A stretch of DNA of 64,000 nucleotides from Croceivirga sp. (GTDB lineage: Bacteria; Bacteroidota; Bacteroidia; Flavobacteriales; Flavobacteriaceae). The notes below the pieces were generated by a model. The model ran no database searches. It had not been told where the DNA came from and saw only the letters and a program-made list of their open reading frames with translations. This document shows positions 17,827 to 27,129 of this stretch, one piece after another. How positions within the stretch are numbered: position 1 is the stretch's first letter; each line of letters starts with the position of its first letter. The DNA lies in the NCBI GenBank assembly GCA_028281025.1, contig JANQKR010000043.1:62001-126000 (forward strand), written 5' to 3'. The translations under genes were made by a program, and so were the position numbers.

Positions 17827-18227
17827 ACGTATGGGATTATGGGATTTGATACAAAATCCCTAACCCAACGTGCATTTGGACGAAAATACTTACAATTTCA
17901 TCGACAAATCGAATAATTCCCTTATTTTACATTCATATAATAGAGTAACCCCGAAAATTCTAATATATGTTAACCTACAACTACACTCAGAGAACTGGCT
18001 CCGGCCCACCCAAAAGAATTCCTTGGCACCAAGGAAATTTCCAATTGAACATTTTGTACGAGCGAAACGGCTAAAGCCTTTTTGTTCATAGGTCAATAGC
18101 CCTACCCCAATGGTATTGAGGTAAACATTGCCGTTTGCCTTGTTGTCATTTCCATCCTTTGCCATAAAGGGATGTGCCTCGCTATGGCCAAAATTCAAAG
18201 AATTTGTAACCCCAAATCATACATAAC
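17827..18227. other. Gene-free region with several short inverted repeats
   Basis: About 400 bp without a convincing gene; a 102-codon minus-strand frame (17890-18198) resembles no family I know. Several hairpins are visible: TTCCTTGG-CA-CCAAGGAA (18019-18036), GGCT-AA-AGCC followed by T5 (18069-18083), a CCCCAAT/ATTGAGG pair and CATCC..GGATG further on. The region could hold a small RNA or a long structured leader for the response regulator gene. Confidence 0.4.
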
Positions 18228-18860
18228 ATGAAAACCCCGAATCATGTCATGGTATTGGACCATGACCCTAGTACCGTAGAACTTTGCAACAGTATTTTTG
18301 AAGAAATGCAGGACTATTCCCTAAAAGTGGTCTGCCACTCCCTGAGGGAGGCCCTTACTAATGAGGACCGTTACAGTTTTGACCTATTGATAACGGAGAC
18401 CAAGGTCAACGGGCAGTCCGGTTTGCGCTTTGTGAACAGTATTTTACAACGAAATCCACAATTGAAAGTACTTGTGGTAAGTTCGGACAACGATTTTGAA
18501 CTGATCAAGCAGGCATTTAAAATTGGCGTTCACGGCTATTTGACCAAACCCGTGACACCGGAACGACTGTTATCTGCCTTAAAAACGATTGAGGAAGAAG
18601 GCACCGCATTGAGCAATGACGTTTCCAAAAAAATAGTCTCCGTATTCCGTGAAAAACGCTATTCCATGCTTTCCCAACGGGAAAACCAGATTATTGGATA
18701 TTTAGGTCAGGGCGCCACCTATAAGGATATTGCCAAAAAGCTCTTTGTAACACCAAGCACGGTCAATTTTCATTTGCAGAACATTTATTTAAAGTTGAAT
18801 GTACGTTCAAAATCCGAGGCTTTACATCGCCTTAAGACCATAGGTGCACCCGCTTACTAA
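18228..18860 (+). CDS. Orphan NarL/LuxR-type response regulator with Glu at the phosphosite
   Basis: The 210-residue protein has a receiver domain (about 5-120) and a LuxR-type helix-turn-helix (about 145-205, with LSQRENQIIGYLGQG and VTPSTVNFHLQNIY). In the receiver, the acidic pocket (D11, D13) and K107 (LTKP) are kept, but the position normally holding the phosphoacceptor Asp is E57 (LLITETKVNG). This suggests phosphorylation-independent, perhaps constitutively active, behaviour. No histidine kinase is nearby. It lies downstream of the PD40/PorP unit but is separated by a terminator and a structured spacer. Confidence 0.87.
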   Translation: MKTPNHVMVLDHDPSTVELCNSIFEEMQDYSLKVVCHSLREALTNEDRYSFDLLITETKVNGQSGLRFVNSILQRNPQLKVLVVSSDNDFELIKQAFKIGVHGYLTKPVTPERLLSALKTIEEEGTALSNDVSKKIVSVFREKRYSMLSQRENQIIGYLGQGATYKDIAKKLFVTPSTVNFHLQNIYLKLNVRSKSEALHRLKTIGAPAY

Positions 18861-18875
18861 AGCAAGTGCAAAAAA

Positions 18876-18903
18876 AAGCCCCTGACGATATCGTCAGGGG
18901 CTT
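18876..18903. terminator. Bidirectional terminator between response regulator and dnaK
   Basis: A perfect 12-bp-arm palindrome (GCCCCTGACGAT and its complement, 18878-18901) is flanked by seven A on the left and a short T run on the right. It can end the + strand regulator gene and the - strand dnaK gene. The strongest terminator in the window. Confidence 0.92.
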
Positions 18904-18925
18904 AACTATCTAGAAATTGTTGTTC

Positions 18926-20845
18926 TTACTTCACTTCCTCAAAATCAACATCCTCCACATTGTCACCTTCAGTGGCTCCGTTTCCGGCCCCACCACTGGC
19001 GGCATCCCCTGTAGTATCGGCACCGCCGGCTTGCGAAGCCTCTGCCTGTGCTTTGTACATCTCCTCTGAGGCTACCTTCCACGCTTCGTTTATTTTGGTC
19101 AAGGCAGGGTCAATAACCGCTACATCCTTGGTTTCATAAGCCTTTTTCAATTCTTCCAACGCCTCTTCAATTGGCTTTTTCTTATCATCGGAAAGCTTAT
19201 CACCAAACTCGCCCAATTGTTTTTCCGTCTGGAAAATCATGCTATCGGCCTCATTCAATTTATCGGCTTTCTCCTTGGCCGCCTTATCCGCTTCTGCATT
19301 GGCTTCGGCCTCAGCCTTCATTTTTTGGATTTCCTCCTCGGTCAATCCGGAAGAGGCTTCAATTCGGATATCCTGTGATTTTCCGGTGGCCTTATCCGTT
19401 GCGGAAACCTTGATGATTCCATTCGCATCAATATCAAAGGTTACCTCAATCTGAGGTGTTCCCCTTGGTGCAGGTGGAATACCGTCCAAATGGAAGCGAC
19501 CAATGGTCTTATTATCCGCAGCCATCGGCCGTTCTCCCTGTAATACATGGATTTCCACCGAAGGTTGATTGTCCGCTGCCGTTGAGAATACCTGCGATTT
19601 CTTTGTGGGAATCGTAGTATTTGCTTCAATCAATTTTGTATTTACACTACCCATGGTTTCGATACCCAAAGAAAGTGGGGTCACGTCCAAAAGCAGTACA
19701 TCCTTCACATCCCCGGTCAATACGCCCCCTTGGATTGCGGCACCTACGGCCACTACCTCATCGGGATTTACCCCTTTGGAAGGTTTTTTGCCAAAGAATT
19801 TCTCTACAGCTTCCTGTACGGCCGGAATCCTTGTGGACCCTCCAACCAAAATGATTTCATCAATATCGCTTTTTGAAAGACCGGCAGATTTTAGTGCACT
19901 CGCACAAGGTTCAATGGTACGTTTGACCAAATCGGCAATTAGTTGTTCAAATTTGGAACGACTCAAGGTTCGCACAAGGTGCTTGGGTCCTGAGGCGGTT
20001 GCCGTTACATAGGGGAGGTTGATTTCGGTCTGGGAAGAAGCCGATAATTCTATTTTTGCCTTTTCGGCCGCTTCGCGAAGACGTTGCAAGGCCATGGCAT
20101 CATCCCGCAAATCCAAACCTTCGTCCGACTTGAATTCCTCTGCCAACCAGTCAATGATCTTCTGGTCCACATCATCACCACCCAAATGGGTATCCCCATC
20201 AGTGGACAATACTTCAAAGACGCCGTCCCCCAATTCCAGGATGGAAACGTCGTGCGTACCTCCACCAAAGTCAAAAACCACGATTTTCTGATCGGAGTCT
20301 TTTTTGTCCAATCCGTATGCCAAAGAGGCAGCGGTAGGCTCATTGATGATACGCTCCACGGTCAATCCGGCAATTTCACCCGCTTCTTTTGTCGCTTGAC
20401 GTTGGGAGTCGTTAAAATAGGCCGGTACGGTAATCACCGCCCGGGTCACATCCTGTCCCAAATAATCCTCCGCAGTTTTCTTCATCTTCTGAAGAATGAT
20501 GGCAGAAAGTTCCTGTGGGGTGTACAAACGTCCTTCAATATCCACTCTTGGAGTATCATTATCCCCCTTTACCACTTTGTAGGGAACCCGTTCCGCTTCC
20601 TTTTGGGATTCTGAATACTTGTTCCCCATAAAACGTTTTATGGAGTAAATGGTCTTATGTGGGTTTGTCACTGCTTGTCTTTTCGCCGGGTCACCAACCT
20701 TGATTTCCCCGCCCTCAACAAAAGCAATGACAGATGGTGTTGTCCTTTTTCCTTCTGCGTTTGGGATTACCACTGGCTCGTTACCTTCCATTACGGAAAC
20801 ACAAGAGTTGGTCGTTCCCAAATCGATACCAATAATTTTGCTCAT
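18926..20845 (-). CDS. dnaK: Chaperone DnaK (Hsp70)
   Basis: The 639-residue protein is a full-length Hsp70. The ATPase domain (about 1-385) shows [11 protein letters not shown] at the N-terminus, [12 protein letters not shown] and the [11 protein letters not shown] motif; the substrate-binding domain (about 390-505) and helical lid follow, ending in a Gly/Ala-rich tail and the acidic [10 protein letters not shown]. It folds nascent and stressed proteins with DnaJ and GrpE, neither of which is adjacent. The gene is monocistronic, with the palindromic terminator at 18876-18903 after its stop. No CIRCE-type element was seen upstream. Confidence 0.98.
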   Translation of the reverse strand: MSKIIGIDLGTTNSCVSVMEGNEPVVIPNAEGKRTTPSVIAFVEGGEIKVGDPAKRQAVTNPHKTIYSIKRFMGNKYSESQKEAERVPYKVVKGDNDTPRVDIEGRLYTPQELSAIILQKMKKTAEDYLGQDVTRAVITVPAYFNDSQRQATKEAGEIAGLTVERIINEPTAASLAYGLDKKDSDQKIVVFDFGGGTHDVSILELGDGVFEVLSTDGDTHLGGDDVDQKIIDWLAEEFKSDEGLDLRDDAMALQRLREAAEKAKIELSASSQTEINLPYVTATASGPKHLVRTLSRSKFEQLIADLVKRTIEPCASALKSAGLSKSDIDEIILVGGSTRIPAVQEAVEKFFGKKPSKGVNPDEVVAVGAAIQGGVLTGDVKDVLLLDVTPLSLGIETMGSVNTKLIEANTTIPTKKSQVFSTAADNQPSVEIHVLQGERPMAADNKTIGRFHLDGIPPAPRGTPQIEVTFDIDANGIIKVSATDKATGKSQDIRIEASSGLTEEEIQKMKAEAEANAEADKAAKEKADKLNEADSMIFQTEKQLGEFGDKLSDDKKKPIEEALEELKKAYETKDVAVIDPALTKINEAWKVASEEMYKAQAEASQAGGADTTGDAASGGAGNGATEGDNVEDVDFEEVK

Positions 20846-21047
20846 GTTTACTATTTAAAGTTGTTGAATTTCTGTTTTTAACAATCTGTAGTAGTCAATG
20901 ACTATGCCATCCATGGAGATATGACAAGCTGACAGTTTGACGAAGTATAAAATTTGAATTGGAACCGATACCAAATGAAAAAGGGACATTGTGCATGCCG
21001 TACCTATGCTAGGCAACATTCTTCAGTCGCAAAGCTTAATTCCAGCT

Positions 21048-21055
21048 TATCTTTG
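21048..21055 (+). promoter_or_regulatory. -7 promoter box of sdaA
   Basis: TATCTTTG matches the Bacteroidota -7 consensus exactly and lies 19 bp before ATG 21075. No clear -33 TTG is seen. It supports 21075 as the real start rather than the ATG at 20991. Confidence 0.5.
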
Positions 21056-21074
21056 GGACACAAATCGAAATATA

Positions 21075-22499
21075 ATGGAATGCATCAGTGTTTTTGATAT
21101 GCTCAAAATTGGGGTGGGCCCTTCCAGTTCCCATACACTGGGCCCCTGGCGGGCTGCGGAACGATGGTTGAAGGAATTACAGGAAACCCATGCCCTCTCC
21201 ACCGTAGTTTCGGTAAAGGTGCAACTCTTCGGTTCCCTGTCCCTTACAGGAAAGGGGCATGCTACGGATATTGCCATAATGCTTGGATTGATGGGGGAAG
21301 ACCCCGTGACCATTGCCTGTGACAGTATTCCTGCCAAAATTGAAGCCTTAACATCCAAAAGGGAATTGTTTTTGGATCAAAAGCACTGGATCGCCTTTAC
21401 GCCGGAAGAGGATATCAACTACAACCGGGAGTTCCTGCCCTTCCATGCCAATGGCATGCGCTTTGAGGCCCTCCTGACCAGCGGTGAGACGGTCTCCGAG
21501 ACCTATTATTCCATTGGTGGTGGATTTGTAGTGAAGGAAGAGCGGCAACACGCCAAGGAAAACAAGGTACTTTTTAAGACCTTTCCCTGCCCCATCAAAA
21601 CCGGGGATGAGCTATTGGCCTATTGCTCCGAACAGGGAAAATCCATTTCGGAAATTGTTTGGAAAAACGAACGTTCCCTCAGGTCCGAAGATGAAATCAA
21701 TAAAGGGTTACGCGAGATTTGGGATGCCATGTTGGAATGTATGTATTTGGGTTGCCATACCGAGGGAACCTTGCCCGGTGGGCTCAATGTAAAACGCCGT
21801 GCCTTTGCCATGCACCAAAAATTAAAGGGCAGTGTCCCCTACTCCACTCCGCGGGAATGGTTGGAAAGCATTCGGGATACCGAAGTGAAATTCCGTCAAA
21901 TCCTGAAATGGGTCAGCTGTTTTGCACTTTCCGTAAATGAGGTCAACGCTTCCCTGGGCCGTGTGGTCACGGCACCCACCAATGGCAGTGCGGGGGTAAT
22001 TCCCGCCGTGCTCATGTATTATCTGGTGATTGAAAACCACGACGGGGATTTTGATGATGTAAAACGTTTTCTGCTTACGGCAAGTGAAATTGGCAGCATT
22101 TTTAAGAAGGGCGCGACCATTTCTGCCGCCATGGGGGGCTGCCAGGCCGAAATTGGGGTCTCTTCCGCCATGGCTGCCGCAGGATTGACCGAACTCATGG
22201 GCGGCACACCCGATCAGGTGTTAATGGCTGCGGAAATTGCCATGGAGCACCACTTGGGACTCACCTGTGATCCCATAGGTGGTTTGGTACAGGTACCCTG
22301 TATAGAACGCAATAGCATGGGGGCCATTAAGGCCATCAATGCTTCGGAAATGGCCTTGGATGCCGACCCTTCCGAAGCCATTGTCCCTTTGGATAAGGTG
22401 GTCAATACCATGTGGGAAACCGCCAAGGATATGAACAGCAAATACAAGGAAACCTCGGAAGGCGGCTTGGCCGTTGGGGTATTTTTAAGTGATTGTTGA
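21075..22499 (+). CDS. sdaA: L-serine dehydratase (L-serine ammonia-lyase), single-chain type
   Basis: The 474-residue protein fuses the beta domain (about 1-150, with the GPSSSHT motif) and alpha domain (about 185-474) of iron-sulfur serine dehydratases. Substrate and cluster motifs are visible: [25 protein letters not shown] and VPCIERN; the cysteines in the last three would hold a 4Fe-4S cluster. It converts L-serine to pyruvate and ammonia in the cytoplasm. The frame is open to 20991, but the -7 box at 21048 and family length favour ATG 21075. It is monocistronic. Confidence 0.95.
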   Translation: MECISVFDMLKIGVGPSSSHTLGPWRAAERWLKELQETHALSTVVSVKVQLFGSLSLTGKGHATDIAIMLGLMGEDPVTIACDSIPAKIEALTSKRELFLDQKHWIAFTPEEDINYNREFLPFHANGMRFEALLTSGETVSETYYSIGGGFVVKEERQHAKENKVLFKTFPCPIKTGDELLAYCSEQGKSISEIVWKNERSLRSEDEINKGLREIWDAMLECMYLGCHTEGTLPGGLNVKRRAFAMHQKLKGSVPYSTPREWLESIRDTEVKFRQILKWVSCFALSVNEVNASLGRVVTAPTNGSAGVIPAVLMYYLVIENHDGDFDDVKRFLLTASEIGSIFKKGATISAAMGGCQAEIGVSSAMAAAGLTELMGGTPDQVLMAAEIAMEHHLGLTCDPIGGLVQVPCIERNSMGAIKAINASEMALDADPSEAIVPLDKVVNTMWETAKDMNSKYKETSEGGLAVGVFLSDC

Positions 22500-22676
22500 T
22501 ATGATCAGGGGGATTTCTTAAGTGTTACCCCAGAAGATGCGCAAAACGAATGGTTATCCATTATCTTTAAAGTTAAACGGACATCTTTCGTTTTTATGCC
22601 TTCCCCGTACAACCTTGGATGCTCGTTGGAGGCTAGAACAAATCACAGCAGATAACGTTGGATATAATTGAAGAAA

Positions 22677-23330
22677 ATGTGGTCCCAAAAGAAAATTAAA
22701 CCTGAAAAAATAAAGGATAGGAATACGAAGCAATTGCGTTCTTCAGGAATTAAGGTAATTGAACACTTGCCTTATTTGGACAATCCTGAATTCAGAGAAC
22801 CTAAAGAAATTGCCCATAGAATGATAATTCTAACCGCGTTATTCCAACTGCATCTTAAAGCACCAAAGGACATTATAAAAAAGTGGCTTGAGGAGAATGG
22901 ACTTATCCCATACTTAAACAAAGATGAATTGGGATATTTGGAAACAGAATATTTCCAATTACCGGAACAGACTCAAATAGATATGTATTGGTTCGTAGAA
23001 GCAATTTGGGCTTTTGCCTGGATAGGCGGACTCCATAATAATCTGACTTTTAATACTGGAGTTGAAGATTCACTTGCAACACTAATTCCAAACATTGCCA
23101 AAAATGAACCAGCAGAGAAATTTATATCTGATTTCAAATTGAGGAATCAAGTAGAAATCTTTGAAACCTTGGATAAATTCTATCGTGCTCATTGGTTTGC
23201 CCGAAATAATCATTTGACAGGCAAAAAATCGGATAAAGTTGATTTGGATATAATAATGGAAAGAAGAAAAGCACTTGAATTTACAGTTTACAAAGAATTT
23301 GACTGGGATGAAATATCGCTTGACACATAA
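22677..23330 (+). CDS. DUF4272-family protein
   Basis: The 217-residue protein has a Lys-rich N-terminus and a DUF4272-like helical domain, recognised from the RMIILTALFQLHLKAP segment followed by a helix with QTQIDMYWFVEAIWAFAWIGG. The function of this family is unknown; there is no signal or membrane segment. ATG 22677 is preferred; the frame can be extended only to a TTG at 22668. A -7-like TATCTTTA (22562-22569) and a shared leader motif (22626-22646) lie upstream. The coding sequence is more AT-rich than sdaA. Confidence 0.7.
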   Translation: MWSQKKIKPEKIKDRNTKQLRSSGIKVIEHLPYLDNPEFREPKEIAHRMIILTALFQLHLKAPKDIIKKWLEENGLIPYLNKDELGYLETEYFQLPEQTQIDMYWFVEAIWAFAWIGGLHNNLTFNTGVEDSLATLIPNIAKNEPAEKFISDFKLRNQVEIFETLDKFYRAHWFARNNHLTGKKSDKVDLDIIMERRKALEFTVYKEFDWDEISLDT

Positions 23331-23652
23331 AAACAATTATCCATAAAATTGGCTATAATTTACCCGTTTATTGGCGGCCCAATAGCTGCACATCCAGAGA
23401 AAACAAGCGCTAGGAAAAAAGTCCCGCAGTGCACAAACAACATCCAAAAGCAATTTGATCCTGAAATTTTCATTTCCAATACCGTAAAACTCATAACGAA
23501 ACGTCTGCTTTCACGGACGCTATGACAAACGATATAATACGAGTGTTCCAAAGTCCCATTTGCGCTACATCGTTAAGAGGATTTTGCTATATTTCTGTAT
23601 AAATCAAAACACTACGTTTAACCTAGTAATGGCGTATCCTATATAAACAATC
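23331..23652. other. Gene-free spacer carrying copy 1 of the repeated upstream motif
   Basis: About 320 bp with no credible gene. It holds the 29-bp motif at 23579-23607, about 45 bp before the DUF4231 gene, and short imperfect inverted repeats near 23500. No terminator was recognised. Confidence 0.5.
23579..23607 (+). repeat. Repeated upstream motif, copy 1
   Basis: GGATTTTGCTATATTTC followed by a T/A-rich tail. Similar copies lie at 41209, 42589, 43776 and 45103. TATATTTC resembles a -7 promoter box, so this may be a shared promoter element. Confidence 0.6.
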
Positions 23653-24171
23653 ATGATAAAAAGAAAAGTAAAACTTAAAGAGAACTACCAAAAAATTATT
23701 GATGGCCTGTCCATAGATGAAACTCAAAAAAGTGTTATCAAATCAACTTGGCTGGATTACTTACTGCTTATGAATAAGTCAGCAAAGAACGGATGGAGCA
23801 ATCATAACTATTCCCAAATCATAATCATTCTATTGGGTCTAGCTATTCCTATTATTGAAAGCAGTAAGCTTAATACCAATATTTTTAATATGGACTTGAC
23901 CATAGTCGGTATTCTAAGTTTCATCATTGCGGGCCTTACCACCTTGAATCGACAATTTGGCTTTCAAGAAAAATGGAGACACTATCGAGTAACCGCTGAA
24001 ATTATGAGAAATGAAGGAGATGATTTTTTCGCATTGGCAGGTAATTACGAGAAATATAATTCCCATAAAGATGCATTTAAGGAATTTTCAAAAACAGTTA
24101 CAACCTTTAAACGAAAAGAAGTGCTTCAATACATGGAAAATGATAAGAATAAAAACACAAATCAAAATTAA
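23653..24171 (+). CDS. DUF4231/SLATT-type small membrane protein
   Basis: The 172-residue protein has two transmembrane helices in the middle (about 55-70 and 78-98), a cytoplasmic N-terminus with a WLDYLLLMNKSA-type helix and a C-terminal part with RHYRVTAEIMRNEGDDFFALAGNYE. This layout, with the conserved W..R..AE..R.E and the F..L.G.Y segments, fits the DUF4231/SLATT group. SLATT proteins have been predicted to act as membrane effectors in prokaryotic conflict systems, usually beside a nucleotide-signal enzyme, which is not seen here. The gene is AT-rich compared with its surroundings. Confidence 0.72.
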   Translation: MIKRKVKLKENYQKIIDGLSIDETQKSVIKSTWLDYLLLMNKSAKNGWSNHNYSQIIIILLGLAIPIIESSKLNTNIFNMDLTIVGILSFIIAGLTTLNRQFGFQEKWRHYRVTAEIMRNEGDDFFALAGNYEKYNSHKDAFKEFSKTVTTFKRKEVLQYMENDKNKNTNQN

Positions 24172-24351
24172 AACAACATGGGTTTCTATGTTAAGAACCA
24201 AGCAAAAAAGATACTATCTTTTAAGATAAGGCCATTGTTCCCCAATCGGACAATACATAGAACGGTAGTGGCGTATGAGTTGTTCCATTTTTGGGAAACC
24301 CTATTTATAAAGACTACGAAATAGTAAGACCGCTCTTTCAACTAATAGACA

Positions 24352-24771
24352 ATGGAAGATTTGAGCCATAACACCCTGGTCTTTCTGGACTATTTCTTTT
24401 TGGTATTCCATTCCGCCTATATCCTCTTTAGCATTTTTGGATGGATCTGGCGAAAAACAAGGGTTGTACACCTGCTTACCTCTTTGCTTACCTTGTTTTC
24501 ATGGTTACTAATGGGAATCTGGTATGGTCTTGGCTATTGCTTTTTGACGGACTGGCATTGGGATGTCCGTACTGCACTTGGAAAACCTCCGGATTCCAGT
24601 TCGTATATACATTTTCTGATTCGGGAAACCACAGGCCTTGATCTTCCCGCGCCACTCGTTGATACGGGAGTTGTTGTGGTATTTTCGGTTTGTTTTCTTC
24701 TTTCCATAGGATTAAATTTAAGGGATTACAAAAAAAGAAAGCATCGCCGAGACCGTAGTACGAAAGCTTGA
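24352..24771 (+). CDS. DUF2784-family membrane protein
   Basis: The 139-residue protein has three or four hydrophobic helices (about 8-30, 42-65, 100-122) and the DUF2784-like loop CFLTDWHWDVRTALGKP, ending in a basic tail. The family is of unknown function and is predicted to sit in the inner membrane. It is followed 9 bp later by another membrane protein gene, likely in the same transcript. A 48-codon frame at 24178-24324 just upstream is not well supported as a gene. Confidence 0.72.
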   Translation: MEDLSHNTLVFLDYFFLVFHSAYILFSIFGWIWRKTRVVHLLTSLLTLFSWLLMGIWYGLGYCFLTDWHWDVRTALGKPPDSSSYIHFLIRETTGLDLPAPLVDTGVVVVFSVCFLLSIGLNLRDYKKRKHRRDRSTKA

Positions 24772-24780
24772 AAATAGAAT

Positions 24781-25281
24781 ATGATGGAAAAAAATAAAGA
24801 CATTTTCGAATTTCGATTAAGCATTTTGAAGCAAGAGATTGGGGAGCTTCAAAATAACATTAGGAATTACAACAATTTTTTGATGATCGTAAAGGGATGG
24901 TCAATTACAGTTTTCAGCGCGATACTAGCTTATGCCATAAAAGAGTTGAGACCTGAACTATTAGTATTCTCGCCTGTTGTCGTTTTAATGTTTTGGCTGT
25001 TTGATGCCTATTTAAGAAGAACGCAACAGTTTTTTATTTCAAGGTATAATAAAATTGAATGGTTCCTAAGAAATCCAAGACTGCTAAATGAGGCCTGGGA
25101 AAAAAAGACCTTTCCAAAATTGAACTTCCCGGATATGACTGGACAAAAAAGTGTCAGGGACATAAAATTCAAAACCTCCTATTTCCGAGTTGCAATTAGG
25201 TTGAATGTTTCATTCCTATATCTGATTCAACTGACTGCTATTATGATTACCTGGGTGCTATTATACTACAGAGCAGTTTAA
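24781..25281 (+). CDS. Two-pair membrane protein, SLATT/RipA-like, unknown function
   Basis: The 166-residue protein begins with an amphipathic helix, then two close transmembrane helices (about 37-52 and 58-78), a cytoplasmic segment with FDAYLRRTQQFFISRY, and a third hydrophobic helix at the C-terminus (about 140-163). The W-x-x-DAY...RY pattern is common in small 2-TM prokaryotic proteins related to SLATT-type membrane proteins. Function unknown. It starts 9 bp after the DUF2784 gene; ATG 24784 is an equally possible start. Composition is AT-rich. Confidence 0.6.
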   Translation: MMEKNKDIFEFRLSILKQEIGELQNNIRNYNNFLMIVKGWSITVFSAILAYAIKELRPELLVFSPVVVLMFWLFDAYLRRTQQFFISRYNKIEWFLRNPRLLNEAWEKKTFPKLNFPDMTGQKSVRDIKFKTSYFRVAIRLNVSFLYLIQLTAIMITWVLLYYRAV

Positions 25282-25450
25282 AAAGTAGAAAATAGTTGGC
25301 ATGTAACTAGCCAGCGTGTTAACAATGACCAGAATTCATTGTGGCCATGTCCCACGGAAAAGTCAAACCAACAGGCAAACCAAAGGATTTCGTGGCCAGC
25401 CCCTAGCCTTAACCGATATGGACCAAGGAAACCCTCCATCCCAAATAAAA

Positions 25451-25482
25451 TTTGCGTAACCGAACAGTTACATTTATATTTG
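25451..25482 (+). promoter_or_regulatory. Promoter of the ArsR-AHSA1 pair
   Basis: TTTG (25451-25454), a 20-bp spacer and TATATTTG (25475-25482) form a textbook Bacteroidota promoter, 21 bp before the start codon. Two operator copies overlap it. Confidence 0.8.
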
Positions 25483-25497
25483 TAACCAATCGGTTAC
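25456..25497. promoter_or_regulatory. Tandem 16-bp operators for the ArsR-type regulator
   Basis: Two inverted repeats, GTAACCGAACAGTTAC (25456-25471) and GTAACCAATCGGTTAC (25482-25497), share the pattern GTAACCrAwCrGTTAC and lie 26 bp apart. The first sits between the -33 and -7 boxes, the second just after the -7 box. Binding would block the promoter, so autorepression by the adjacent ArsR-type protein is likely. Confidence 0.75.
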
Positions 25498-25503
25498 CTA
25501 AAT

Positions 25504-25821
25504 ATGATGAGAAGGGATGTTTTTCAAGCCATTGCGGACCCTACCAGACGGGACATTATAAACATGCTCTCAAAAGAGGCGTTAAGCGTGAACGAGATTT
25601 CCGAAAGATTTGACATGAGCAGGCCGGCCATCTCAAAACATCTCAAAATCCTAAACGAGTGCAGGATTATACAATTCAAGAAAATGGGAAGGGAACGGAT
25701 CTGCTTAATTCAGCCGCAAGAACTCATTCCAGCATTTTTATGGATCAAACAATACCACAAACTTTGGGAGGCCCGAATAGATGCATTTGAACAATATGTA
25801 AATCAACTAAAAACCAAGTAA
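25504..25821 (+). CDS. ArsR-family repressor (SdpR-like)
   Basis: The 105-residue protein is a small winged helix-turn-helix with the ArsR/SdpR pattern ADPTRRDIINMLS at residues 11-23 and the recognition helix MSRPAISKHLKIL near residue 38. No cysteine metal-binding box is present, so metal sensing is unlikely; such regulators paired with AHSA1 genes sense unknown ligands. The next gene starts 2 bp after the stop, so the two form an operon. Tandem operators in the promoter suggest autoregulation. Confidence 0.92.
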   Translation: MMRRDVFQAIADPTRRDIINMLSKEALSVNEISERFDMSRPAISKHLKILNECRIIQFKKMGRERICLIQPQELIPAFLWIKQYHKLWEARIDAFEQYVNQLKTK

Positions 25822-25823
25822 TC

Positions 25824-26273
25824 ATGGGCAATTTAAACGACAGGACCTTAACCATTAAAAAAACTTTTGACGCACCCTTGGATTTGGTTTGGCAAGCCTG
25901 GACCAAACCGGAACACCTGGCCAAATGGTGGGTGCCCAATGGAATGGAAATCAAGATTATGGCACACGATTTTCGCGAGGGGGGAAAGTGGAAATACGAA
26001 ATGCTAATGCCGAATGGAAATATGTTCGTATCCGAGGGAAAATATATAGAAATCGTGGAATTTGAGAAAATAATTACCTCAGCCGATTTTAGACCGATGA
26101 CCCAAAATGTGGAGTTGCAATGCTTCTTTAAAGCCGAAGGGGATAAAACTATTTTTATATTTAACGTAGTGCACGAAACTGCCGAATATTGTAAACAACA
26201 GGAGGAAATGGGCTTTTACAATGGATGGGGCTCCGCTTTTGAACGATTGGAAAAGCTGGTAGAAAAAAAATAA
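25824..26273 (+). CDS. AHSA1/SRPBCC-domain protein paired with ArsR regulator
   Basis: The 149-residue protein is a single SRPBCC (Bet v 1-like) domain of the AHSA1 group: N-terminal strand, KTFDAPLDLVWQAWTKPEHLAKWW, a GGKWKYEM hairpin and a C-terminal helix GWGSAFERLEKLVE. The fold makes a hydrophobic ligand pocket. ArsR-AHSA1 gene pairs are widespread, and the ligand is usually unknown. It is co-transcribed with the upstream repressor and therefore controlled by the operators at 25456-25497. Confidence 0.9.
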   Translation: MGNLNDRTLTIKKTFDAPLDLVWQAWTKPEHLAKWWVPNGMEIKIMAHDFREGGKWKYEMLMPNGNMFVSEGKYIEIVEFEKIITSADFRPMTQNVELQCFFKAEGDKTIFIFNVVHETAEYCKQQEEMGFYNGWGSAFERLEKLVEKK

Positions 26274-26422
26274 ACGTTGCCAATATGGGCATATTTTATG
26301 CCTTCTTCCCGTCCCGATAGTTATCTGGACCCTTTGGGGGTAAAAATGACCCGCCCGAGCACAATTATCGGAAATCATAACCAAAACCTTTGTGCATCAT
26401 TATATAACTACTCAAAAGACCA

Positions 26423-27019
26423 ATGCAAAGACCCAATTTTGAAGACATAAAAACCGGAGAGGAATTTAATCAATGGTATTGGTTAAAAGCGGAAATGGTT
26501 GAAATCTGTAAACGTTCCGGATTGCCCACTACAGGCAGAAAGTTTGACCTACGCGATCGCATTATGTACGCATTGGACCATGATGGGAAACTAAAACCCG
26601 AACCAAAAAGGCAGAAAACCAAATCAAAATTCAATTGGGCCAAATCTGAATTATCCCTTGAAACCATAATCACCGACAATGTGTCCTTCGGACCAAATTT
26701 TAGGCGATTTATGAAAGATATCATTGGAAATAAGTTTTCCTGTCATAGCGATTTTATGGACTGGATGAAGTCCAACGAAGGAAAAACATTGGCCGATGCT
26801 ATTAAAAAATGGCACGAACTTGAAGAAAGAAAAGCGGACCCGAATTTCAAAAGGACAATTGCCGATAACAATATGCTCGCCCAATATACACGCGATTTTC
26901 TTGAGGACAATAAAAACAGAACTTTAAAGGACGCTAAAAAATATTGGAACTTGAAAAAACAATTGCCCACAAAAGATGGATTTGTGAAATATGAAAGCAC
27001 CGATTTAAACCTTGAATAA
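26423..27019 (+). CDS. SAP-like/DUF6434 domain protein
   Basis: The 198-residue protein has an N-terminal SAP-like helix-extended-loop-helix (about 12-55, KAEMVEICKRSGLPTTGRKFDLRDRI), a Lys-rich linker, and a DUF6434-like domain with FRRFMKDIIG and two repeated segments of the type LADAIKKWHELEERK / LKDAKKYWNLKKQ. SAP domains often contact nucleic acids, so a DNA- or RNA-related function is possible. No partners are adjacent; it appears monocistronic. Confidence 0.68.
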   Translation: MQRPNFEDIKTGEEFNQWYWLKAEMVEICKRSGLPTTGRKFDLRDRIMYALDHDGKLKPEPKRQKTKSKFNWAKSELSLETIITDNVSFGPNFRRFMKDIIGNKFSCHSDFMDWMKSNEGKTLADAIKKWHELEERKADPNFKRTIADNNMLAQYTRDFLEDNKNRTLKDAKKYWNLKKQLPTKDGFVKYESTDLNLE

Positions 27020-27129
27020 GAAAAAATGACCCTGCACCATCAGCATTAAAATTTGCCGGACCAATTGGCGGGTAAATAGCTGCTTTTCATTAACTTGAAA
27101 CTCAGAAACCATCATTAAACAGCATAGAA

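Noticed and set aside
17890-18198. 102-codon minus-strand frame in the structured spacer
   Set aside because: No family and no promoter or ribosome-binding context; the inverted repeats lie inside it, pointing to RNA or regulation rather than coding.
18926-20845. Several plus-strand frames over dnaK, one of 176 codons
   Set aside because: They are antisense shadows of dnaK, which is certain.
20846-20990. CIRCE-type heat-shock operator upstream of dnaK
   Set aside because: The typical long inverted repeat was not found; only short A/T-rich sequence is present.
24178-24324. 48-codon open frame after the DUF4231 gene
   Set aside because: It has no recognisable family or signal, is very basic, and its start overlaps a likely leader; not enough support to list it as a gene.
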